Part shown: positions 53,764 through 62,193 of the stretch, piece after piece
Layout: each line of letters starts with the position of its first letter
How positions within the stretch are numbered: the stretch's first letter is position 1
NCBI RefSeq assembly: GCF_006636205.1
Contig: NZ_VIGB01000003.1
Location: forward strand, 6,698,501-6,762,500
Direction: 5' to 3'
From: Kitasatospora acidiphila
GTDB taxonomy: Bacteria > Actinomycetota > Actinomycetes > Streptomycetales > Streptomycetaceae
DNA length: 64,000 bases
Notes under the pieces: generated by a model
Seen by the model: the letters and a program-made list of their open reading frames with translations, nothing else
Told to the model about the DNA's origin: nothing
Database searches by the model: none
Made by a program: the position numbers and the translations under genes

Positions 53764-54826
53764 CTCAGCCTCGCGGCTGAGCCGCTGCGCGCGTGTGCGC
53801 TGCGGTGGGACTACTCCCTGCTTCACCGACGACCGCCCGCCCGGGGTGCTCCGTTGAGGTCTTATACCGTCTCCACAGGCTGCAACCGCCAGCCCGGCGG
53901 CCAGGATATTGCGTGCTGCGTTCACGTCCCGGTCGTGGTGTGCGCCGCAGGCGCAGTCCCATGCGCGGATGTTGAGCGGCACACTGTCGGCGATAGTGCC
54001 GCAGTGCGAGCACAGCTTGGAATGTGAGCTTGTGGAGGAAGTCCCTGCGCCGGTAGGCGATCCGCGCGTGCACGCGGGCTACCTTGACGCGGGCCTTCTC
54101 CCGGTTCTTCGACCCCTTGGTCTTACGCGCATGTTCCCGCTGCGCCTTGGCCAGCCGAGCGCGGTCCTCGCGCTCGCACTTCGGGTTGGCGACCTTGCCG
54201 TCGGGGTCGGTCAGGCCCTCGATCGGCCGGGACGCGGTCACCAGGCTGGTAATCCCCACGTCGATCCCGACCGCCCCGTCAACAGTCGGCAGAGGCTGGA
54301 TGCGGAGGTCCTTGCATAGGATCGACACGAACCAGCGCCCCGCGGCATCCCGCCTGACGGTCACAGTGGACGGCCGCGCCCCCCGCGGAATCGGCCTCGA
54401 CCACACGATGGTCAGCGGCTCGGCCATCTTGGCCAGCGTCAGCTGCCCGTCCCGCCAGCGGAACGCGCTGGTGGTGTACTCGGCTGAGTCACCGGACTTC
54501 TTGCGCGATTTGAAACGCGGGTACTTCGCCCGCTTCGCGAAGAAGTTCGTAAAGGCACCCTGCAGGTGCCGCAGCGCCTGCTGCAACGGAACCGACGACA
54601 CCTCGCACAGGAACGCCAGCTCCTCTGACTTCTTGCACCCGGTCAGCATCGCCGACGTGGCGTTGTAGTTGACCCGCTCACCCCGCTGCCACGCGGCCGT
54701 GCGGGCCTCTAACGCCATGTTGTAGACCTTTCTCACATATCCGAACGTGCGCGACAGCTCCGCTGTCTGCGCATCCGTCGGATAGAAGCGGTACTTGAAC
54801 GCCCGCTTCACGTGAGTCGCCGTCAT
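53764..54826 (-). pseudogene. tnpB: Internally deleted TnpB (IS200/IS605 family)
   Basis: The N-terminal half is a normal TnpB: MTATHVKRAFKYRFYPTDAQ, YTTSAFRWRDGQLTLAKM and the RuvC-I motif VGIDVGITSLV, up to RRRDFLHKLT. The sequence then jumps, in another frame, to SKLCSHCGTIADSV, WDCACGAHHDRDVNAARNIL and RPQRSTPGG. These are the zinc ribbon, RuvC-III and C-terminus. About 70 residues with the RuvC-II glutamate are missing. The junction near 54015-54027 carries CAAGCT on both sides (short direct repeat). The nuclease must be inactive. No tnpA is present. Confidence 0.85.
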
Positions 54827-54835
54827 GGTTCACAT
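53764..54835 (-). mobile_element. Decayed IS200/IS605-type element
   Basis: The element consists of the broken tnpB and its flanks. At the 3' side of tnpB a small hairpin CTCAGCC-TCGC-GGCTGAG (53764-53781) could be part of the right end or guide-RNA scaffold. The 5' limit is uncertain; the start codon is followed outward by ordinary-looking DNA. Exact ends and target site could not be fixed by eye. Confidence 0.55.
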
Positions 54836-55202
54836 GATAACCCTCAGTTTGCGATCAACTACGAACCGTTGGCGGTGGATGCCGGCTTGCCTTGACGGCG
54901 AAGCGGCTATCCCTGATCTGCTCCGCAGAAGCCTCGCTTCTCCCCGCAGGCGGGAGGTACCCCCACCCCGGCTGAAGCCGGCGGTATCCACGAAGAACCC
55001 AGATGAACCGCCCGGGTAGCGCAGCTGAGTTGGTCGGCCATCCGGACGAGCTGGCCGACGGCTACCTGGACGACGTACTACCAGCCGTGCAGCCATATCG
55101 CCCCTCCTTGTGTCGGGTCCCTCCACCCTGCGTCACCGGTTGTCCCTGGTGCATGAGGCGCTGGTCCCAAGGGGTGACCCCGGCGGCCCGGCCGCTCGGT
55201 GG
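54827..55202. other. Intergenic DNA with small hairpins beside the tnpB remnant
   Basis: No gene is supported. It contains CCGGCT-GA-AGCCGG (54968-54981) and a CCCGC/GCGGG-type imperfect hairpin around 54945, of the kind found at IS200/IS605 ends. It may include the lost left end of the element. Confidence 0.4.
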
Positions 55203-55255
55203 TCAGCGGCCCAGCCGTCCGGGGGTCAGCGCCCCGGCCGTCCGGTGTTTCAGCG
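55203..55255 (-). repeat. 23-24-bp repeat anchored on the geosmin synthase stop codon
   Basis: On the minus strand CGCTGA occurs at the true stop (TCA 55250-55252), then again with TCA at 55226-55228 and 55203-55205, each followed by similar GGACGGCYGGG sequence. Three degenerate units. Confidence 0.7.
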
Positions 55256-57658
55256 CCGGGCGGCGACCGCGAGCCGGGCGGCGGAGGTGCCCAGCCCGGT
55301 GAGCTCGCCCGCCCAGCCGGCCGTCGGCGCCTCGGCGGCGGCCGCTGCCGGAGCGACGGCGGCCGGGCGGCGCGGCAGCGGCGGATGGGGCACGGCCGGT
55401 ACCCGGACGGGTGCCGCCTCGGGCACGGCCGCTGCCGCCCTGAGCGCCGGTGCCGCAGCGGGTGCCGTCGCGGCGGTCGGGCTGCCTGCCGCCTCGGCCA
55501 GCCGGGCCTGGTAGGCGGCCGGTTGGTGCTCCAGCTCGGACTCCCGGTACCGGAGGATGTCGCGGTGCCAGACGTGGATACCGCTCATCCAGTTGCGCAG
55601 ATCCTGCACATAGGCCTCCATTTCGGCCCGCTGACCGTCCGTCAGCTGGAAGTCCTGGTAGAGCTGCGGCAGTTCGTTGGTCACCAGGTGCTGGAACTGC
55701 TCCAGCCGCGAGTGCTGCAGGTCGCTGACCACCGACAGGGCGTGCGGCAGATCGCAGTTGAGGAAGTTCTGCACCACCAGGACGGCGTTGTGCATGTCGC
55801 CCTCGTACTGGATCTCCTTGCGGTGCGAGTAGAGGTCGTTGATCAGCCAGGCGAAGTCGGCGGCCGCGTGCTCCAGGGCCCGGACGGTGCCGGACTCGAA
55901 GACCTCGTCCGGCACGGTGCGCTGGTGGGCGAACCGGTTGAGCGCCATGGTCAGGTCGGTGCCGAAGGTGTCCCGGCGCATCTCGATGAAGTCCACCGGA
56001 TCGGGGATCCGGTTCTCGGCGAGGTTGGCGATCTCCCAGACCCAGCTGCGCAGCATCGAGTTGATGGCGCCTTGGAAGGTGCGACGGGCCTTCTCGTCCA
56101 TCGGCCCTGCGGTCTTCGCCCACAGCTCGGCGAGACCGCGCTCGATGGCGGTGGCGGGCTCAGGGCCGGCCGCCGGGTCGTCCAGCGGCATGAAGCCGGC
56201 CAGCCGCTCGACGCAGGCCTGGGCGCCGGTCACATCGCCGGTGTAGCCGAAGGCGAGCGGGAACCAGTCGTCCCCATAGGTGCCCCAGATCAGCCACTGG
56301 GCGGAGAGCAGCAGCTCCTCGGGCGTGGCGTCCGGGTCGAGGCCGGCCGAGCAGAGCGCCAGGTCGTAGTCGCGGAACTTCTTCTCGCTCCACACCCCGG
56401 AGTCGGGCACGCCCGGGACCACGTCCAGGTATCCCAGCTCGCGGGCCCAGGTGGTGGAGTCGCGCCGGGCCGACTCCAGATGGGGGCTGCGGCCCGGGGT
56501 GAACGGCATCGGGATCTCGGGGCGCTCGTAGGGCGGCAGCACCTGGTAGCGCCGGTGGTCGAACTGCCGCAGCGCGGGCAGGTGGATCAGCTTGCGCAGA
56601 TCGGCGGCGGCGGTGCCCAGGCCGGTCGGGACCGCCGAGAAGCCCGGCAGCTCGCTGCCGCCGACCAGGCCCTTGTTCATGTAGCGGCTGGACCGCATGT
56701 GCCACTCGTGGCCGCCGGACTGCCAGTCCTGCAGACCCTTGGCATAGGCCAGCACCCGGCCCATCTCCGCCATGTCCAGCTGGTGCTGGGCGAACAGCGG
56801 CGGCAGCTCGGTGAAGAAGGTGTTCTCGAACTGGTGCAGCCGGGAGCTGAGCATCTCGTTGACCGCGTCGGCGGCCTCCTGGGTGGAGTAGTCGAGGAAC
56901 CGCTCCAGCACCAGCACGCCGTTGCTCAGCTCGCCCTCGGAGCCGATCTCGCGCTCGTAGGAGAAGAGGTCGTTGCGCAGGTGGACGCCGTCGGAGAAGG
57001 TGTCGCGCAGCACCCGCAGCGGGCGGCTGCCGGCCACCCGGGCGGGCACCTCGGCGTTGGCCGCGAACTCCACCAGCCCGGCGGACCAGGGCGCGCCGCC
57101 GACCTTGCGGCGCATCTCGATGTACTCCACCGGGTTGGCGACCCGGCCCTTGTTGATGTTGGAGAGCTCCCAGAGCGACTCGTTGAGCAGGTGCTCGGTG
57201 GACTCGCGGAACCGGGCCCGCCAGTCAAGCGACATGTGCGGCACGGTGCGCGCCCACAGATCGGCGAGGCCGGCCTCGACCGGGTTGGTCGGCTCCGGGA
57301 AGCCGTCGGTCAGGTCCATCGGCATGAAGAGCGGCAGCCGGTCCAGGTACGCCTTGCCGCCGACCCGGTCCAGGGTGCGCTTGAAGATCTCCAGGAAGTG
57401 GTCGTCGAAGAAGAACACCCAGACGTACCAGTCGGTGACCAGGTCGAGCGTCTCGGCATCGCAGTCGGGATGGGTGTAGGCGCAGAGCAGGGCGTAGTCG
57501 TGGTCCTCCAAGTCCTGGAGCTCCCAGACGCCGCTGCCCTCCAGCATGCCCATCCGGCGGGCCCACGCCCTGGTGTGCTCGCGCGCGCCCTCCAGGTGCG
57601 GGTTGAGCCTGGCCGGGTGCGGCAGGTAGAAGTCTGGTAGCTGGAACGGCTGCGCCAT
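55250..57658 (-). CDS. geoA: Geosmin synthase
   Basis: Bifunctional sesquiterpene cyclase of 802 residues that turns farnesyl diphosphate into germacradienol and then geosmin. The N-terminal domain has the Mg motif DDHFLE (85-90) and NDLFSYEREIGSEGE. The C-terminal domain (from about 390) has GDDWFPLAF, a variant of the usual DDYYP, and NDLYSHRKE. The protein is about 60-75 residues longer than typical because of an Ala/Pro-rich tail after LEHQPAAYQARLAEAAG. ATG 57658 begins the usual MAQPFQLPDFYLPHPARLNP. A perfect 13-bp inverted repeat lies about 30 bp upstream. Stands alone, as is common. Confidence 0.96.
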   Translation of the reverse strand: MAQPFQLPDFYLPHPARLNPHLEGAREHTRAWARRMGMLEGSGVWELQDLEDHDYALLCAYTHPDCDAETLDLVTDWYVWVFFFDDHFLEIFKRTLDRVGGKAYLDRLPLFMPMDLTDGFPEPTNPVEAGLADLWARTVPHMSLDWRARFRESTEHLLNESLWELSNINKGRVANPVEYIEMRRKVGGAPWSAGLVEFAANAEVPARVAGSRPLRVLRDTFSDGVHLRNDLFSYEREIGSEGELSNGVLVLERFLDYSTQEAADAVNEMLSSRLHQFENTFFTELPPLFAQHQLDMAEMGRVLAYAKGLQDWQSGGHEWHMRSSRYMNKGLVGGSELPGFSAVPTGLGTAAADLRKLIHLPALRQFDHRRYQVLPPYERPEIPMPFTPGRSPHLESARRDSTTWARELGYLDVVPGVPDSGVWSEKKFRDYDLALCSAGLDPDATPEELLLSAQWLIWGTYGDDWFPLAFGYTGDVTGAQACVERLAGFMPLDDPAAGPEPATAIERGLAELWAKTAGPMDEKARRTFQGAINSMLRSWVWEIANLAENRIPDPVDFIEMRRDTFGTDLTMALNRFAHQRTVPDEVFESGTVRALEHAAADFAWLINDLYSHRKEIQYEGDMHNAVLVVQNFLNCDLPHALSVVSDLQHSRLEQFQHLVTNELPQLYQDFQLTDGQRAEMEAYVQDLRNWMSGIHVWHRDILRYRESELEHQPAAYQARLAEAAGSPTAATAPAAAPALRAAAAVPEAAPVRVPAVPHPPLPRRPAAVAPAAAAAEAPTAGWAGELTGLGTSAARLAVAARR

Positions 57659-57686
57659 CGGAAGATCCCCCCACCGGGAAGTCGGA

Positions 57687-57723
57687 ACGTCGATCTTCCT
57701 CATCTTCGGCGGAAGATCGACGT
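57687..57723. promoter_or_regulatory. Perfect 13-bp inverted repeat upstream of geosmin synthase
   Basis: ACGTCGATCTTCC (57687-57699) and GGAAGATCGACGT (57711-57723) are separated by 11 nt, which themselves contain a further CATCTTC. It is a probable operator or leader hairpin about 29 bp before the geosmin synthase start. The regulator is unknown. Confidence 0.65.
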
Positions 57724-57835
57724 CCGTTAAGCCGCGCACAGCAGCGCGGACCCGGCGTGCGGTTCTCGGTGCACGTGTTCTTTCGAGTGAATTTCCGTCA
57801 GATCGGCATGGCCCAGTGAGGAGCCCCCGTGCGGC

Positions 57836-59046
57836 CTACTGCTTGTAGGTCGTCAGGAACCGGCCGATCCGGCTGATCGCGGTCTCCAGATCGTCGGCCC
57901 GCGGCAGCGTGACGAACCGGAAGTGGTCCGGGCGCGGCCAGTTGAAGCCGGTGCCCTGGACGATGTGGATCTTCTCGCGGAGCAGCAGGTCCAGCGCGAA
58001 CTGCTCGTCGTCCTTGATCCTGTGCACCGCCGGGTCCAGCCTGGCGAATGCGTAGAGGGCGCCCTTGGGCTTGACGCAGCTCACCCGGGCAGCTCGTTGA
58101 GCGCCCGCCAGGTGACGTCGCGCTGCTCGGTCAGCCGGCCGTTCGGCAGGGTCAGGTCGTGGATCGACTGGTGGCCGCCGAGCGCCGCCTGCACCGCGTA
58201 CTGGGCCGGCACATTGGGGCAGAGCCGCATGCCGGCCAGCATGGTCAGCCCCTCCAGGTAGTCCCTGGCGTGCTGCTTGGGGCCGGACACCACCAGCCAG
58301 CCGCTGCGGAAGCCGGCCACCCGGTAGGCCTTGGAGAGGCCGTTGAAGGTCAGGGTCACCACGTCGTCGGCGAGCGCGGCCAGGCAGTGGTGCTCGGCAC
58401 CGTCGTAGAGGATCTTGTCGTAGATCTCGTCGGCCAGCACCATCAGGCCGTGCCGGCGGGCGAGTTCGAGGATGCCGGTGAGCAGTTCCCTGGGGTAGAC
58501 CGCGCCGGTCGGGTTGTTGGGGTTGATCACCACGATGGCCTTGGTGCGAGAGGTGATCTTGGTGGCGATGTCGTCCAGGTCCGGGTACCAGTCGGCCTCC
58601 TCGTCGCACAGGTAGTGCACCGCCTTGCCGCCGGCGAGGCGGACCACGGCCGTCCACAGCGGGAAGTCGGGGGCCGGGACCAGCACCTCGTCGCCGTCGT
58701 CGACCAGCGCCTGGACGGCCATCTGGATCAGCTCGGAGGCGCCGTTGCCCAGGAAGACGTCGTTGACGTCGACGCCGGTCACGCCGCGCTGCTGGTAGTA
58801 CTGCACCACCGCGCGGCGGGCCGGCAGGATCCCGCGGGCGTCGCTGTAGCCGTGCGCCCTGGGGAGGTTGCGGATGATGTCCTGCAGGATCTCCTCGGGC
58901 GCCTCGAAGCCGAACGGCGCCGGGTTGCCGGTGTTCAGCCGCAGCACGCTGTGCCCGGCCTCCTCCAGGGCGTTGGCCTGGTCGACCACCGGGCCGCGGA
59001 TCTCGTAGCACACGCCTGCGAGCTTGCTGGACTGCCGGAACTCCAT
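57836..59046 (-). CDS. PLP-dependent aminotransferase, AlaA type, one frame break
   Basis: Class I/II aminotransferase of about 403 residues similar to glutamate-pyruvate aminotransferase AlaA. VLRLNTGNPAPFGFEAPEEI, GNGASELIQMAVQAL, VINPNNPTGAVY and the PLP lysine in FNGLSKAYRVAGFRSGW are present. Near 58083-58086 one G is missing, so the frame ends after NELPG; the other frame carries VSCVKPKGALYAFARLD to the end, including the substrate Arg in HFRFVTLP. ATG 59046 begins MEFRQSSKLAGVCYEIRGPV. Divergent from an HxlR regulator with a dyad in between. Confidence 0.9.
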
Positions 59047-59087
59047 GACTGAGCCTCCACACCGCCGAACCTGGTTGCTTTGTTCTA

Positions 59088-59103
59088 CCAAGCGAGCACT
59101 TGG
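59088..59103. promoter_or_regulatory. CCAAG-N6-CTTGG dyad, HxlR operator candidate
   Basis: CCAAG (59088-59092) and CTTGG (59099-59103) flank CGAGCA in the 87-bp gap between the aminotransferase and HxlR genes. Confidence 0.5.
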
Positions 59104-59133
59104 AAAGTCCAACCTCTTGGCTATGCTGATGCC

Positions 59134-59541
59134 ATGTCACGCCGAAGCTACGACCAGTACTGCGCGATCGCCCGGGCTCTGGACGCGGTGGGAGAGCGCT
59201 GGAGCCTCCTGATCGTCCGTGAGCTGCTCGGCGGGCCGCGCCGCTACACCGACCTGCACGCCGACCTGCCCGGGGTGTCCACCGACATCCTGGCCGCCCG
59301 GCTCAAGCAACTGGAGGCCGAGGGCCTGGTGGTCCGCCGCCGCCTGGAGCGGCCGGCCAACGCCACTGTCTACGAGCTGACCGAGCGCGGCGCCGCGCTG
59401 CACCCGGTGCTGACCGCCCTGGGCGACTGGGGGCTGCCGGCGCTGGGGGAGCAGCGGCCGACCGACGCGGTGCGCGGGCACTGGGTCACGGGCGGCGCGC
59501 CGATCGACGGGGTCAGCCCGGCAGGCGCAGCGCCGAGTTGA
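59134..59541 (+). CDS. HxlR-family regulator
   Basis: 135-residue winged-helix regulator of the HxlR/DUF24 type: YDQYCAIARALDAVGERWSL, LIVRELLGGPRRYTDLHADL, GVSTDILAARLKQLEAEGLV and a wing ATVYELTERG. It has one Cys near the N-terminus (Tyr-Cys-Ala), the position used for thiol sensing in some HxlR proteins such as HypR/QorR. Divergent from the aminotransferase, which it may control. Its last codons overlap the convergent MerR gene by 29 bp. Confidence 0.87.
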   Translation: MSRRSYDQYCAIARALDAVGERWSLLIVRELLGGPRRYTDLHADLPGVSTDILAARLKQLEAEGLVVRRRLERPANATVYELTERGAALHPVLTALGDWGLPALGEQRPTDAVRGHWVTGGAPIDGVSPAGAAPS

Positions 59542-60412
59542 TCCACTCGTGGGCGTCGCCCATGGTCGGGCCCGGGTGCAGGGCGCGGGCCAGCTGCCAG
59601 TAGCGGGCGATCACCGGGTGGGTCAGCTCGAAGGCCGCCAGTTCGCGACGGAACGCGGCGTCGTCGACCCGCCCGGCGCCGCGGGCGAACGCCGCGACAT
59701 AGGCGTCCAGTGCCTCCCCGGGGCCCGGCTCGGCGCCCCGGGCCAGCTCGGCCAGGGCGAGCTGGTAGGCCTCGCTGGTGCCCTCGTAGGTCAGGCTGAG
59801 GCTGGGCGTGTCCTTCGCGGCCGGGGTCCGGGCGGCGGCGGCCAGCTTGCGATCACTGCTGAGCGCGTGCAACCGGGCATAGGCAAGCGCCTGTTGAGGC
59901 GTCGGCTCGGCGGGCAGCTCCGGCAGCACGGCGTCCACGATCGCGCGCTTCAGTCCGGCCGGCAGCCGCACCGGCAGCACCCGGCGCCAGAAGGCCGCGA
60001 AGACATCCATCCTGGGCGCCTCGCGCAGCGCCTCGCCCAGCGTCAGCAACTCCTCGGGGTGCTCCGCCAGAGCGGCCAACGCGGCCTCGCGCCAGCGCAG
60101 TTCGGTGAGCTGCCGGGCCAGCTCGGCCCGCTCCCGGGCCAGCGCCTGGTCAAGCGCCACCTCACCGGCCGCCACCTCCCCGGCCGTCGGCAGCGACAGC
60201 CCCAGCGCCCGCAACCCGCGAAGCTGCCGCAACCGGGCCAGCGCCGGAGTACCGTAACGCCGGTGGCCGCCCGCGCTGCGCTGCGCGGCGGGCAGCAGCC
60301 CCTGGTCCGAGTAGTAGCGCACGGTCTTGACGCTGACCCCCGCCGCCTCGGCCAGCATCCCGATGCTCAGGCTGGTTTCTCCCCCTGGGGGAGTTCCTAC
60401 GGTCACGCCCAT
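59513..60412 (-). CDS. MerR-family regulator with long C-terminal domain
   Basis: 299-residue MerR protein: winged helix SIGMLAEAAGVSVKTVRYYS with QGLLPAAQRSAGGHRRYG, a coiled coil (LDQALARERAELARQLTELR), then about 170 residues of helical ligand-binding-like domain (EPTPQQALAYARLHALSSDR, TLVNSALRLPG-like end). ATG 60412 overlaps the divergent hydrolase start. A perfect 15-bp dyad (60379-60393) lies inside codons 7-11 of this start, so a later start or operator-within-gene arrangement is possible. Likely activator of the adjacent alpha/beta hydrolase gene. Confidence 0.8.
   Translation of the reverse strand: MGVTVGTPPGGETSLSIGMLAEAAGVSVKTVRYYSDQGLLPAAQRSAGGHRRYGTPALARLRQLRGLRALGLSLPTAGEVAAGEVALDQALARERAELARQLTELRWREAALAALAEHPEELLTLGEALREAPRMDVFAAFWRRVLPVRLPAGLKRAIVDAVLPELPAEPTPQQALAYARLHALSSDRKLAAAARTPAAKDTPSLSLTYEGTSEAYQLALAELARGAEPGPGEALDAYVAAFARGAGRVDDAAFRRELAAFELTHPVIARYWQLARALHPGPTMGDAHEWINSALRLPG
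60379..60393. promoter_or_regulatory. CTCCCCC-T-GGGGGAG dyad, MerR operator candidate
   Basis: Perfect 7+1+7 dyad 18 bp before the hydrolase ATG. This is the type of symmetric element found in stretched MerR-controlled promoters. It falls in the first codons of the annotated MerR gene. Confidence 0.6.
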
Positions 60413-61123
60413 GAGCATATTCGTACTGATTCCCGGGCCTGGCTGGACGGCTGGGCCTGGCAGCAGGTGGCGGCCCAGCTGACTGCCGCCGGACATCGCG
60501 CGATCCCCGTCACCCTCGGCACCGCGTCGAGCGACGGACTTGCCGAGCACACTGCCCAGGTCTCCAGGGTGCTGGCCGAGCAGGACGAGCCGGTGGTGCT
60601 GGTCGGCCACAGCTACGGCAGCTTTCCGATGCTGGCCGCCGCCGATGCCGCGCCGGAGCGGGTGGCCCGCACGGTGCTGATCGACGCGCCGCTGCCGGAG
60701 GACGGCGAGTCGCTGGTGGACATGGTGCCGGAGCAGCGGGCCACCGTGACCGGTGAGTTGGTGCGCTACCCCGAGGTGGCCTGGCTCGACGGCGGCGATC
60801 TGCCGGCCGAGATCGCCGAACAGCTGCCCCAGCGGGTGCCGTTCTGGCCCGCCCGCAGCATGACCGAGCCGATCCGGCTCACCGGCGCCTTCAAGAACCT
60901 GCCGATGACCGGCATCTTCTGCACCCTCAGCGGCGCCGACCTGCCCCTGGTGCGCGGCCTGCACGCCACCGGCGCGCCCCGGTTCGCCTGGTTGGCCAAC
61001 CCCGCCAACCGCTACTTCGAACTCCCCAGCGGCCACTGCCCGATGTTCTCGATGCCCGAGCGGCTGGCCGAGGTGCTGGCCGCAGCCGCCCGGGGTGAGG
61101 GCGAGCCGCTGCTCGGCGAATAG
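60411..61123 (+). CDS. Alpha/beta hydrolase, one frame break
   Basis: About 237 residues. MSIFVLIPG is followed, after one missing G near 60438, by AWLDGWAWQQVAAQLTAAGH. The nucleophile elbow is VVLVGHSYGSFPMLAAAD and the catalytic His is in FELPSGHCPMFSMPERLAEV. The WLDGWxWQ and GHCPMxSxPE patterns match the esterase/salicylate-binding-protein-like hydrolases common beside MerR or TetR regulators in Streptomyces. Start ATG 60411 overlaps the divergent MerR start. Substrate unknown. Ends four bases before a terminator hairpin. Confidence 0.83.
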
Positions 61124-61127
61124 CGCA

Positions 61128-61171
61128 CGGGTGCTGACGGGCCCGGCGAGGGGAGGGCCCGTCAGCACCCG
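61128..61171. terminator. Perfect 17-bp hairpin between converging genes
   Basis: Stem of 17 bp starting CGGGTGCTGACGGGCCC, with a 10-nt loop at 61145-61154. It lies between the stop of the hydrolase gene (61123) and that of the secreted protein gene (61176). Bidirectional terminator. Confidence 0.88.
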
Positions 61172-61175
61172 GTGG

Positions 61176-62042
61176 CTACTTGATCGAGCAGCCGCCGGCC
61201 CGGTTGCTCCACAGCGGCTGCATCGCGAAGGTGCCGGTGGGGAGTGCCACCTTCTGGAAGTTGCTCTCGCAGGTGTCGCCGATCTCCTGGCCCGAGGAGT
61301 TGACCCAGCCGGAGCTGGGCTGCGGGTCGCTGATCGACTCGGCGTACTCGTGGCCCTCGACGATGCTGAAGGCGTCCAGCTTGCCGCCGAGTGCGCTGTT
61401 CGGGCAGCGGCTGCCGGCCGGGGCGTCCAGCTGGTACGGCATGTTGGTGTAGGAGACGCTGCCGGAGTAGTCGTGGTAGGCGCAGAAGCCCGAGCCGGGC
61501 CAGCCGTCGGGAGAGGTGCCGTGCGGGCTGAGCACCACGATCTGCGCATCCGTGTCGCCGGCCACCCCGAAGTGGCTCGCGGCGCGGTCGGCCTCGGCGG
61601 CGATGCCGCTCTGCGAGGAGGCGGCGGGGGCCGGGGCCGCGTTGTCCGACCAACTGCCGCCCAGCACCGGGCCGGTGAAGGCGGGTCCGGTGCCGGAAGA
61701 GTCGGTGTACTGCGAGGTGATGGCGGACCAGGTGTCCTGGCTGGTGCCCAGGCCCTGGAAGAGCTTGGTCAGATACGTCTGGATGCCGTTGGTGTCGGTG
61801 TTCCACTGGCTTCCCCAGAAGTCCAGGTAGACCACCGGGTGGTGCTGTACGGGCCCGCCGTGGTAGCGCATCTGCGAAGTGCTCCGGGTCGGGCTCTGCG
61901 GCGCGTAGGCGGCGTGGTGGGCGGGGGAGGCGATCGCACCGGGGGCGGCGGCCAGCTGGGCGGCGGGCACGGCGGTGACGGCCAGGGCGGCCGTGACGGC
62001 GGCCAGGGCGCGGCGGACGGAGGACGTGCGACGGAGAGTCAT
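61176..62042 (-). CDS. Secreted protein with HExxxE motif, possible metalloprotease
   Basis: 288 residues with an N-terminal signal (MTLRRTSSVRRALAAVTAAL, cleavage near AAPGAIA). The mature domain has VVYLDFWGSQWNTDTNGIQ, FCAYHDYSGSVSYTNMPYQL, CPNSALGGKLDAFSIVEGHE and HEYAESISDP. HEYAE with a following Glu/Asp-rich turn is compatible with a zinc site, and four cysteines suggest disulfides. It belongs to a conserved actinobacterial secreted family whose activity I cannot name with confidence. The frame is open upstream to 62207, but ATG 62042 gives a clean signal peptide. Confidence 0.7.
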   Translation of the reverse strand: MTLRRTSSVRRALAAVTAALAVTAVPAAQLAAAPGAIASPAHHAAYAPQSPTRSTSQMRYHGGPVQHHPVVYLDFWGSQWNTDTNGIQTYLTKLFQGLGTSQDTWSAITSQYTDSSGTGPAFTGPVLGGSWSDNAAPAPAASSQSGIAAEADRAASHFGVAGDTDAQIVVLSPHGTSPDGWPGSGFCAYHDYSGSVSYTNMPYQLDAPAGSRCPNSALGGKLDAFSIVEGHEYAESISDPQPSSGWVNSSGQEIGDTCESNFQKVALPTGTFAMQPLWSNRAGGCSIK

Positions 62043-62193
62043 GGGGGCGCTCGCATTCGCGGATCGGGAAAGCACGTGTGGGGGGTGTGCTGCGGCGACT
62101 CGGTCCAGATACTGGTGGCCGGCCGCGCGTTGCTCAAGCGCGCGGAGTCGACGTATACACGCCAAGGCGGGAAACCGTCCCGAGGGAGTCGCC

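Noticed and set aside
53764..53781. Guide-RNA (omega RNA) gene of the tnpB element
   Set aside because: Only a short hairpin is visible. Element ends and guide boundary cannot be fixed and the nuclease is dead, so no ncRNA is annotated.
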